Below, piece after piece: positions 10,013 to 21,530 of a DNA stretch of 64,000 nt. The notes under the pieces were generated by a model. It did not search any database and was not told where the DNA came from. It was given only the letters and a program-made list of their open reading frames with translations. The stretch comes from Strix aluco (lineage: Eukaryota > Chordata > Aves > Strigiformes > Strigidae). The stretch is taken from positions 49,499,330 to 49,563,329 of the forward strand of contig NC_133935.1 of NCBI RefSeq assembly GCF_031877795.1. Reading direction: 5' to 3'. Made by a program: the position numbers and the translations under genes. Each line of letters starts with the position of its first letter. Positions within the stretch are counted from its first letter, which is position 1.

Positions 10013-10728
10013 GTGGGCTGGGGCCTGCCAAGATGCCTCTTTATTGCTCCGTCTCTTTCTCTGTCTGCAGTCCATCCTGGCATCTGCTGTCAAGCATAGT
10101 ACCTGATGGAGTATGAAGTGGAAGTCAAGATGAGGGCAAGCCCATCTTGATTCCTTCTGCATGCAACAAAATAAACGTCAATTCAAAAGCCTCTTTCATG
10201 CAGGATTTAGGTTGATAAAGAGGAGGAACATGCTAATGTAATCGTAAAATACCTTGGCTGCAAATAGCATGCCTTTACCAGCCTTCTTCCAAATCATAGT
10301 TGCAGATCTACAAAGAAGAGAAGAAAGCAAAGCCTAAATACTCAAAGACAAAAAAAGATTAATTCTTTCATGCCAAGTGTTACACTGAGGAATCTGAACT
10401 ATGTACAGCTGAGTGGCCACAAAACTTTCGTCTTTTTGATACCGGCCAACTGAACATATCAGCACTTTCCAGACCTAGACTACTACACAAGATGAGATCA
10501 ACAGACTTCAGTTCCCAGGACAGAAATAAGTATTAGGCACCTGCCAGGAGAAAATGTATAGTGCTCCAAAATCAGAGAGCACAATGAATCGGGGTTTTCT
10601 TGGCCCTTTTTCTTGCTCCCTCAGCTTTTATTACCCACATGTGTGAACTAACCTGTAATGACAAAAGATTAGTCTTCCCTTTCTTGCAAACAAATCTACT
10701 GAGTGTTCAGGAGTGTCAGGCTACTTAG
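10013..10728. other. Spacer between solo LTR and CR1, no gene seen
   Basis: Unique sequence with no recognisable exon or repeat. It is moderately AT-rich and all frames are short. Confidence 0.55.
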
Positions 10729-11215
10729 ATTCATAGAATAGTTTGGGTTGGAAGGGGCCTTTAAAGGTCATCAAGTCCAACCCCCCTGCAATGAGCAGGG
10801 ACATCTTCAACTAGATCAGGTTGCTCAGAGCCCCGTCCAGCCTGACCTTGAATGCTTCCAGGGATGGGGTATCTATCACCTCTCTGGGAAACCTGTTCCA
10901 GTGTTTCACCACCCTCATTGTAAAAGATTTCTTCCTTATGTCTAGTCTAAACCTACCCTCTTTTGGTTTAAAACCATTACATTATTACATTACATACATT
11001 ACATTATTGCAACAGGCCCTACTAAACAGTTTGTCCCCATCTTTCTTATAAGCCCCCTTTAAGTACTGAAAGGCTGCAATAAGGTCTTCCTGGAGCTTTG
11101 TCTTCTCCGGGCTGAACAACCCCAACTATCTCAGCCTTTCTTCATAGGAGAGGTGTTCCAGCCCCCTGATTGTTTTTGTGGACCTCCTCTGGACCTGCTC
11201 CAACATGTCCAACAG
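10729..11215 (-). mobile_element. CR1 LINE, 5'-truncated 3' end
   Basis: Read on the minus strand this is the familiar CR1 3' portion. It starts in the C-terminal ORF2 region (AGCAGGTCCAGAGGAGG, AGAAAGGCTGAGA), continues into the 3' UTR (TGGACTTGATGACCTTT) and ends in the ATTCTATGA-type terminal repeat near 10729. CR1 is the dominant non-LTR retrotransposon of birds and uses target-primed insertion with frequent 5' truncation and no clear target duplication, as seen here. The copy is moderately diverged and no frame is intact. Around 10975-11005 the expected sequence has been replaced by ATTAC-type repeat units. Confidence 0.93.
10975..11005. repeat. ATTAC-type microsatellite inside the CR1 copy
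   Basis: Imperfect ATTAC/ATTACAT units occupy the position where CR1 copies usually read a short segment ending before GCAACAGGCCC. The units look like a local expansion that arose after insertion. Confidence 0.7.
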
Positions 11216-12204
11216 GTACTTGCTTATAAGGTAGTGTCATCAAAGCACTTGTTTTTAAGAGAAATATCTGAAGACTTTCTTTCCAGATGGGTACCCAAAC
11301 AGACCTGCAGACTGGGAAGTGCAAACTCAGGGGGACACAGGCAGTACTGGTTCTGCACCACAGCAGTGGAGGTGCAGGTGGGATCAGAAGGCTGCTTGCT
11401 GCAGCTGTCTTGAAGAGGCTTAGGTTGGGCTGTTACAGATATCATCCTCCTGTGATAAACTGTACAAAGTGTTCTAGAAAAAAAATTAGCAACTATTTGG
11501 TAAAAATAAAGTGATTAAATCACAACCATTGAATGAGAAAAGGAAAATTCATTTAAAAAAAAACCAGAACCAGAATAGTCTAGAATAAAACATGTTATCT
11601 GTAAAACCTTGTCTAAAAGTATTCCTGCCCACATAGTACATTAAAATGCATTATTGAAGATAATGTGCTAGCACAGTGAGGAGGGATACAGAGCATGCTG
11701 TGTTTCTTGAGCATTCGGTCAGGGCCCTTGTGACCAAGACAGATATTAATTCCAAGCAAACTGTGAGGGGTTGCTAAGGTCTGTTTTGCCAGGCTGCCTT
11801 GGGACCCAGTTCATATCTAGTTGCCCTGTTAGAACACTGTACCTCCTTAGCATCGCTGTGAAATCTCCCATGCCAGTCCTCTTACTTCTCCAAAGTGGAT
11901 GCTGGTTAAGCTTTAATTACATGGGGCTTTGGTATGTAGTTGGGTGAGAGAGGCTGGCCGGTCAGTCACACAGCATCTCTGCCACTGTGATATTAGCAAA
12001 TGCTTATGTGGTCAGACACCAGGGAATTCCTCAGAAGCCATGCGTGTCCAAAGCTGTGGCAATGACTTTGGGGGCTCCCACAGTGACGGGTGCAGCGGTT
12101 GCTCAGCACCTTGCTATGCTCTGACTTCTCACAGGGCACAGCAAACTATTTTGGCTGTAGATAAATGACCACTACGTAGAGCAAATACAAGGATCCTCAA
12201 GGAT
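11216..12204. other. Spacer between two CR1 copies, no gene seen
   Basis: Unique sequence. I recognise no exon, RNA gene or repeat family. Reading frames of up to 86 codons overlap the CR1 edge and look like chance. Confidence 0.5.
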
Positions 12205-12326
12205 GTGATGGGGATGGAGGACGTCGTGCTTAGGGACATGGTTTAGTGGTGGACTTGGTAGTGTTATGATTGGATTTTATGATCTTAAGGGTCTTTTCCA
12301 ATCTATACGATTCTGTGATTCTATGA
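12205..12326 (+). mobile_element. CR1 LINE 3' terminus (short copy)
   Basis: The plus strand reads GGGACATGGTTTAGTGGTGG, then a GGACTTGGTAGTGTTA segment, then GATCTTAAGGGTCTTTTCC, and ends GATTCTGTGATTCTATGA. This is the 3' UTR and terminal octamer repeat of a bird CR1 subfamily distinct from the copy at 10729-11215. Only about 120 bases are present, typical of strong 5' truncation. Confidence 0.88.
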
Positions 12327-15300
12327 AGAGGAGAGGCAAGACAAGTCTAGAACAAAGGAAGTTAAAATGTGGTTTTCTGCCACCCTCTCATCCTCTCATG
12401 CTGAACAGAATTTGCATAAGAAGGAGAATCTATACTCACTCCCAACACCTTTTAAAATGTTCTAGGACCTAAGCCATTTAAAAATATATCAATATTCCCA
12501 TTGTTTTTGTGAAGCAGGCTTCAGATGCTGAGCTGGAGACATTCAAACACTTAGGGTATGTCTCGCCATCAATTTAACATAGGTCCAAGCCTGCTGTCTC
12601 ATCCAGTAATCTGTATTTTAAAAGTAAACCCTTAAACCCAGTAAGTGGTTGCCTCAGGAGGGCCTGAACACAGTCAGCACCAGGTTCTCATTAATGTGTT
12701 GTGGATAATTTAGGCTTGAGCAGGGCTGTGTACACTACAATGTGGTCTTTTCAGCAGATCATGCTGAGAACAGTGTAGGCACTTCAAAATACAGCAACCT
12801 ACAAATGTTAGCATTGCAGATGGAAAGCACACAGATCAGGGCTTGACTAGCTCTCAGACATGTACTTCACTGTGTGGTACATGTATAAGGTTTGCAACTC
12901 CATCCTCTCTTTACCCTCCCCAGAAAAAAAAATAAGCTAGCAGAACATCACCTGTAACTTAGGATAAAATTGTATTTCAATACAATTATAAAAAATGAGG
13001 TTATATACTCAGAACAAGAGTGCAGAGAATCACTGCTACAAAGCAGTTTCCTAGTATATATTCATACTGACATGAGGGTATATGAAACTAAACTGGCTTG
13101 CCAGGTTCAGATGTTTGTTGGCCTTTATTCCAGTGTGTGTTCTGTTGAGGCTCAACTTTATGCTGTGTTCAAGGGTTTGCTCTTTCTGCTGTTTAAGAAC
13201 ACACAAGCCACCACTTCTATTACAATATTAAGACACAACAAAGGATGTTTTTAGTCGTCAGTGAGTACACCCTGAAGAGATACTCTGCGATCCTATGAGC
13301 CTGCAAACCTAGGAGTATTTTTTTTATTCTTACACTATTACAGCTATTTTACGGGAGATTATCTCACAATATATTTATATTTTAGTGCTGGAAAATTGCA
13401 TATTAATAAAATGCTTTCCCTTTTCACCAGACCATGCCAATGTTTCTAAGTTTCTGTATTATATATTTTCTATATAATTTCTGGATTCTTACAGCGTTAA
13501 TATTCATTAGGACATCATTCCTTTGTGTAAGCTCCCAGCATGTGTAATGGCAGGAGAAAGGTTCCTGTTTTCCTGTCTCATACAGTGGAAGCAATCCTGA
13601 TGGAGTCAGTGGAGTAGCATTAATATAAAACTAATCTCAGGGAAAAGGCCTAATGGTGGCTGATTCTTTTCAGCTGCTGGCACACCCTTCTTTATGTACT
13701 CAGGAAAAAGTGAACCTCTGGAACAAGAAAAGAAGAAAATGATGTATGTGTCATTGGCCCTTCTTCTGTGGACCCTTCCCACCTCATCTGTGAAGCTCCT
13801 CCATTCCCCCAGCTATACAAACAAGGGAGATGTGATAATTGCAAAGACGTAATTTAAAACTACTGGCTCTCATGTTGCTTGAATGTTAGTCTTTTCTAAA
13901 AAAGTCCTATAAAACAGCTGTTACTGCAAGTTTAGTATGCAGATGATAGTTAGGATTTATCCCAAACTATTTCAGAGAGCAACCACAAACTTGTTAAACT
14001 TTGTGTCATTCTCTGAATTCAGTTTCCTTTTCTAACCACCTTGAAAATCAATATAGAAACTTAGTGTAATCTTTCTTGCACTCATTGTGTGGGCTACTCA
14101 GTTTCAAAACCAGCTGTTCACACACAGGGTTAGTCCCAGCTGTTGAAACCCTGGTAACTTTGTCTCATCCAATCCACATGTGAAACGAAAGAGACTTAAC
14201 TTTAAAGAGTTTATGGGAGTCAGTTACTCTACACAGCAGCATTTCATAGCAGCTGGAATTTAATTTTGAGGTGTTGAGAGGTTTCATCTACCCTGAGTCA
14301 GGGAGCCCAATATCTCTCAGGGTGCACTGAAATTGAGAAATTACATATCTCACTCACTTGTGACAAAGCTCATTAAAATCATTAAAATCACTGCTCTACA
14401 AAAGTATAAAACTGAGACATAATTAAAAGATAATGGGTCAGAGGAACTCAGAATCCAGAAAGAACTCCGACCAAGTTATTTTCCTCAGCCAGGCTTTCCC
14501 AGGGCAGAATTTATTAATAATAAAAGGAAAATGAATCATTAAGTCCCAGGGCCCAAGTGTTATATTATTAACTTGTATAATCTACTGTCAGGATTTACAT
14601 GGTGACTTTTGAGTTAAACCATGAACCACCTGCTGAAAAGCAAATTTAAGGCTACATGCTGGGAAAGAACTTTCTCATTAAAATATAATCATGGTTTGTT
14701 AGGGCAACAAGAAAAGAACCAACCTGATGTGCTGAATTCAGCTTAGTGGGAACTGAAGGTATCAGACAGCTGTGGAGAGTTCTTCAGCTCCCCATTTCAC
14801 AGGGTGTAAGCCCTACATGGGAAACAGACTACATCTGTTGAATGCAAATGTAAGAGGAGCCCCTGGCCATCTTTCCTAAGGATAGTATGTACAACATACA
14901 CGTAGTTTTTCTTCAGTAATGAGCCTCCTTACCCTTCTCCATTTGTCTCGGAGTGTAAAAAGTATTTTAAGTGGGCATGGTCAGACTGATATTTGAGTAA
15001 CAAGAAGGGATGTGCAGGCATGTATTTATACTGGGCAGGGAAAGTTAAGAGTGATGTCTCCAATGCCCCCTTCAGTACCTTACTACTGGTCTTTTGGTGT
15101 GGAAGTACCCTAAGCTGCCCAGCCTCTCATTTAGATTGCTGTGTGAATGCTTGGTGGATGTGTGTATTCAGATGTGAAGAGGAGGAGAAGAAAAATAGCA
15201 AATACATGATGTGAAAATGAAATAGATGCTTTAATACACTATCATCAGTTGTAAACTCCTTCCAAAGGAATAAATGTGCACATTAACACACAAACAGTTC

Positions 15301-18300
15301 ACAATCAATTCAGATAATTGCAACTTAAAATCATTGTATAATTTGGAAAATTAAGTAAACAAAGGAGAATTCCTGCAGATGTTCTACAAATAGAGAAAAA
15401 AAAAAAAGGAGGCCCAAGGGAACACTTCAGTGTGTGTGCTACTTTATTAGTAAAATTAATGCCAGCGATTTCAAAAGGACCACTCGTGCACAGTTCCACC
15501 TGTGATTAGGATCCAGGCTTTAAATTATAGAACAAATTATTTGCTTAGCTGTGATTTTAATTTTAATTTGCAGAAAGGCAGAGGTTGCTACCTACAGGTA
15601 ACTCCCTAGAAACGGATTTGGTTGTGTGTGAAATAGGTAACGTTAAACATTTGGGGCTAGGTCTAATAAATGCCTAGCTCATAAAATGAAACCACATGTG
15701 GCAGGAAAGATAGGTGCCAATGCTCATTCCAGTGCTTGGAAAAGTGTGCTGCAAAGTGGTGTCAAAGCAGACAGACAGAAACCACAGGTGACTGGAATAC
15801 CCCAGACATTTCACCCTGCACAAGCTGGCCAGCTCAAGAACATCTTCTGGAGATGTCGTCTGCATATTCTTTCAAGAAAAAGAGTCAATGTCATCGCAGA
15901 GTCCCCTTCTGTACAATAAACTAATGGCAAAAGCACTCCTTTGGGAAAGTTCAGTACGTTCAACCTTCAGCCTCTGAAGGTATGCCACAAACTACAAGCT
16001 GCTGAATCTGGAAACAGGAATTTATGACTCACCGGGCCAAAGAGACAGTGAGTTACAGAAGAGAAATTAAAGAAGAAAAAGACTATTGCTTGGAGGTTAG
16101 ACTTTAAAAGTGTTTTGTGAATGTTGCATACAGCACAGTCATATTCTGTCTCCCCAGTCATGCAGTGTAGAAAGATTTTGTCAGTATTTGGAATCAGATT
16201 AGTATTTTCAAACAGAGTTTAACTTCACTATGTAAAGGCTAATGATCTATTACTGTAAACAAAAAACACACTGAAAAACCAGCAGTAAATACCAAAGAGG
16301 CAGGAAAGGAAGACAATATAGAGTAGGAAGGATAACATGAAAAACGTTATGGAAAGCCACATAGAAAGAGTAGGGAGGATGAAGCAAAGAAGTAAAACGC
16401 AATCATCTTTTATTTTCTGGCATTAAGTTCCTGGTAGTGTGACCTTTGTCTTTTTCTGTCTCTCTATTCAGTGCTGCTTCCACTTGTGCTCTTCTGTTTT
16501 ACGCCAACTTTTTGTTTCCTACTTCTTCTTGTCTTTGCCCTCCTACATTGTCTTTCAGTCAGTGGGGAGGCTGCAGATGGACACAGCCCTGTACTGCCAC
16601 ACTTTCTGGCTGGGGCTGTCCATCTCCTGACAAACTGTGCCATCACAGGGCTGCTCCCTTCCAGGAATCGAGTGCATGAAGACTGAAGTCCTGCTATCTG
16701 CAGGGCATCAGCTAGGAGAAAGGAGAGCTGCAAGTGTGAGAGGATGGACTGGGCAGGATCAGTGAACTTAAGGGTGCTGAGCAAAGTTCCAGGGGACTTC
16801 CCTGAATAGAAACAACTCACTGTTTCCTCAGTTTCTTTCCTGAGGGCTCTGTGATAGTCCTATCCCTATGACTGCAGAATTTGTGTCTGGGGCACTTATC
16901 CATGAGAGTAGCTGCAGCACAAGGAAGCACAGGGGAATGGGCATCCAGCTAGTGGCAGCCTATTGATGAGGGAACTGGGGCCCTGACAGGTAAATTTTAA
17001 AAAATGAATTTTCTAAGGAACTGACTTCTTGAAAGCTCATTAGTTTAAAGTCAATCAATTTTTGCTAAATCCATAATTTATTCTATCCCATTTTCCATTT
17101 ATTTCTAGGTCCTTCCTTCTCTCCCTCCCAACTTGATAGATTTATCCAATCTGCAGTTGGAGAGATGAGTTCTTCCCATATGGGGAGGTCCTCCTCTTCC
17201 ACTGTTATGCTTTTTATTGTCATGAAGGACTGACAGCCAGGTGTCCGTGGTTGCAATGACATCTTCACAGTCAGCTTTCTGGATAAGATTTTCACCTTGC
17301 ACTTAAATTGCTCAGTAAGGGACACCAAACTTCTTGTCACTGTGAGATAACCTATATAGCGTCATGGTCTCCACATTCCTGAGAAATGCTGTATTGCAAG
17401 TTGACAAAAATTCAGTGCTTCTGAACCCAATGGCACCTCGAAATGGCATGGTCAAAGGGATGAATTCCTTAATCACTGGATGCATAAAGATTCATTCAGG
17501 CAGCAAAAAGATATCATGGAAGGGAATGTGTGTCTTCTCCTTCTGGAAGTTTTAATGGGGTGCCAGACTGGCAACTGCACCTAAACTGCAGTTTCAAGAA
17601 TAGTACTAAATGGTCTATTTTTGAGAGGTAACACAGTCTGTGTGTGATGTGAGGTTATAACACAGGTCTAACTAAGACATCTTCAGTACCTGGGGAGTGC
17701 CACTGAACAGAGAGGTAATATATATCCAAAAAGAAAGTTAAAACATTTTTTTCAAAGCAAATGCTCCTCTCTGGCTTTTTAATGAAGTAATTCAGTATAA
17801 ATCTGTGCCACTAACTTTTTATTTTTAATAAAAATTTTAGAGATTAAAGTCTCTATTGGCAAAATGCCAGAACCAGAGGAAGCAAACCAGAGGACTGGAG
17901 GCACAAGAGTTGATAAGAACGGAGCACACTTCTTCTAAGGATAGCTGGGCTGAGCTTTTAAAACTTTTTTTTAAAAATAATTTTTCTCTTTTGGCTTTTA
18001 GCCAAATTTGTAGTTGCTGCTTACAAGACTTAAAGTAGAAATTCCACATCGCTCCGCAGCTTTTCCCAAATCCTGTAAGAAAAAATCTTTTGGTCCATTT
18101 TCTAGTTTTCCCATGGCATTCCGTTCAAAAGATCTTTCTCTTTTCAGACTAAAACCTAGAGTGCAAACAAGTATTCACAGAGGAAAATCATTGCTTCATA
18201 TATGTACTTTTTTTTTTTTTAATGGAAAAATAAATTACCAAAACATGTTGATCCTTGAGAAGATAAGGCTTCTGAGTAAGTATTTCATTATCTATAGCAT

Positions 18301-21239
18301 TAGGTGTGCTGTAACAATATCAGTTGAATATAACAGATCCCACATGCTCACTTCTATGGAGCTAATAGCAGTGGAGAGGAACTTGTTTGACACGAAGGCC
18401 ATTCACAGTGACCATCAACATCAGGCATGACACCTGCCTGCTTCATGCTCTTTTCAGAGAAAGCCATAAATGTTTAGAGGTTAGCTATGCAGATTAGCAT
18501 GGAGAAATAAACTTCCTCAATTTATTCTGACCTATCCTCATGAAAATATGAACAATTTCTTTGCTACTGTGGAGCAAAATCCCCCAAAATCTACATGAGA
18601 GGATAACCGGAGGATCAACAGAATATCTCAGCCATGAAACCTGACAATCTTTGAACACACCTCCAGTTGAGAAGAAACATTTGCTTGGGAAACAAACCCA
18701 AAAGCTAACCTCTAGCAATGAAATCTCCCACAAGGAGTCCTTTTCATCTCCCATCTTCCCCAAGCACTGTGATGTGAAGTCTTTGAAATGACAGTAGCTG
18801 CAAAAGACAGGGACTGAGGCAGAGAACATGCCCTAGGGACGTGCTGTGGTTCCAGCAGCTGTGAGGAAGATATCGACTTACAAAACAGCACCCAATGCTG
18901 CACCTTTGCCATGAGCATCACATGGAAGAAGGCAGAGATAATTCCCCAAAAGCCAGCCATCTACAATCAATGCACTTGCCAGTAACTTGTGTAAGAATGT
19001 CTATCAGTTGCATAAACACCAGTCTTACAACTCACTGATTAAAGCAGAACTACTTTGGCCATTCATCTATAAGCATAAAGCATCCTGAAATCAGGTGCCT
19101 CAATCAGCTCTGGACATCATGGTTGCTCTCAAACATTGTCCTTTCTTCTGAGTATTGTTATATTTTAACCAGAAAATAACACTGAGCTCCAGTTTTCTTT
19201 AAGAGCAGATTTAGAATATAACAACTTTTACTTTTGAAAGTAGATTGCTTTAGACACCTCTGGGCTTTGCTCTAAATATAAATCACCCATGCAGTAGGCT
19301 TGTCAGCTTAGGTCAGACATGTCACAGAAGGGTTGGTTGGGTTTTGTGTTTGGTTTATTTTTCACCTAGATATAAGCAAACCTTCATGTAGAAACTTGAA
19401 AAACGACCAGACTACTGTCATCTTCAATTGAGAGAAAGAAACAGAAGCACTATGCTTAAGCACTTCTTTCCCATATGGCTCATAAAATGTCAAGACTGCC
19501 ATTTTCTTCTCCTGAAGTGATTTTGAGGGTAATTTCCATTTTGATACAGATCCCAGGGAAGTAGATGGAACATCCTGACATTGTTTTTTTCATAGCAGAA
19601 GAAGGACCTGGTATGAGACTGACTCATAAGTACCAGACATTATGGCAAACACGGAATTCTCTGTGCCCCAAATGGGAATGCTCAGGACCAGCACAGTCCT
19701 GGTAAATCTTTAAACAAATGTGTTCTTCATCCAGCTCTAAATAGGAAACATGACTTTGCTGTCATTCCCAGTGATATTTCACAAGATCAACAAAATTACA
19801 TTTCTAAAATCTGCATCTTTAAAATCTCAAATCAGTGATTTGATATCCACTTCTTAACCATTGGTTAATAGCAATGTGCTTGCAAAAAACTTAGCTTGTA
19901 TCTTTAACACTTTAAAGTCCTTTGAGACCCACGATAATTTCAGCAGGGCCCTGGTCAAGAATGACATGAGTGCTGCAAGCCTCCATGGAGCTCCCTTCTC
20001 AGCAGTGCACATCCATGACAAGCCTTAACCTTTCCTCCCACCCTCAGCTGTCTGTGACTTTGCCCCCTCTGGCTGTGATTGCCCCCCTGAGGCTTTGCAG
20101 GATTTGATGCTGTTATAGACAGTGCTGGAAGCCAGGAGGAGGGAAAGGATGTGGTAAGGGGAAGGATGTATTGAGATTGAGAGGGAAACTAGGAAATTCA
20201 GTATTTGCCATGGCCTGTCAGTATCAGGTCAGTGCACAGTGTGGATGAGGAGGTGTGGACTGAAGGGATAGATGGACATGCTTGTGGAGTAGAGCTTTGG
20301 GAAGATGGATCTCTTTATGGGTAAATAGACTGCTTACTACAGTTAAGGTTTCTTATTCCGTTTAGTAATACCAAGGAATCTTTGTTGGTTCCCACAGACT
20401 TTTTCACAACATATGGGGTACCTTTTTCATATGCAATATGAAAGAAACTGGCAGGCACAAACAACTTCTTCAAAAAGAAATTATGACCTTGACTGCAGAA
20501 GAATGGGTTGATATCCTAAACACTACAAGCTGTGAGAATAGGTCAGTGAGACTCATTCTCACTTTTGACGTGAAGGAAATGAATTATTTGGATCTCCACG
20601 AATCTCCAGTCACACACAAGTGACACACAAAGTTGACAGCTCCATTTGGTAATTCAGATTCTCCTGTGGGTTTTGTCTCTCTAGCCCATCTGTCCAAAAG
20701 ATACAAACCCAAGACATCTAAGAAGATGGTGAAGGGGAGCAGTTATAGCTGTAGACAAAAATTAGTCAGGACTGTGCTACCTGGTGACTCTGATCTCCTC
20801 TCTGTTACCATTTCTTTTACCTTGCAAGCTTTCCTAATCAATGCTCTTTTATCAATCTTGTCCTTGTTCTGTATTTGAAGATTGGCTGAGACATCCTTAG
20901 TGTAACCAAACTATCAGCCAGATCTAGATCAACCGTTCTATTTTCAGCCCACAGGCATTTTTCTTGTTAGACAGCTGAGGATCAGCTTCTGAATCTAGAC
21001 TGCCTCTTCAAAGTTTACCTTGCACAACAGCATCTCAACTGCAAGCAAAAGAAAACGATATGAGAAAATGCAGCTATTGTCAGAAATGGAGACAATTGCA
21101 AAAGTGGGTCATGAGAGTGTTCTATAGCAGAAGCTCTAAGTCTAGGAAATGGGTCAAAATGTAAGTTACCCCAGAACTCTCAGCATCTACCTGGGACAAG
21201 TGCCCATCAGCACAGTGATTTCAAAGCTGTTTCAACATG
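12327..21239. other. Intergenic spacer, no gene seen
   Basis: About 8.9 kb of AT-rich, CpG-poor unique sequence. I see no exon with recognisable protein similarity; the longest frames are 138 codons or fewer and lack any known motif. There are small A/T homopolymer runs (for example poly-A at 15398-15408 and poly-T at 18210-18221) and a duplicated CATTAAAAT unit near 14381-14400. Confidence 0.55.
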
Positions 21240-21530
21240 CAGATTCATAGATTTTAAGTTCAGATGGCTCTACGGTGATCATCTGGTCTGAAGTCCTCTG
21301 TAATACAAGCCTTAGGACTGACTAAAGAAAAATTCTGCTTTAGACCTTACATCAGTACTTGAAATAGAGCATATATTTAAAAAAAAACAATTTCCAATGG
21401 TGGAGAATTCATCATAAGGCCTGTGTGTTGAACTTCAGTGACTATCCCCGTTATTACACTTTGATTTTATTTCTGGTCTGAATTTGTCTAGCTTCAACTT
21501 CCAGCAATTAGGTCTTGTCTGAAGCATTTT
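21240..21530 (-). mobile_element. Ancient CR1-type LINE remnant (3' part)
   Basis: On the plus strand the segment begins ATTCATAGATTTTAAG, passes TGATCATCTGGTCTGA, AGAGCATATATTTA and GGTGGAGAATTCATCA, and ends CTGAATTTGTCTAGCTTCAA. These are the landmarks, in order, of the reverse complement of a CR1 3' region well known from turtle and crocodilian genomes. The copy is highly diverged with small indels, so it probably predates the radiation of birds. It is far older than the two CR1 copies near DYRK2. Confidence 0.75.
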
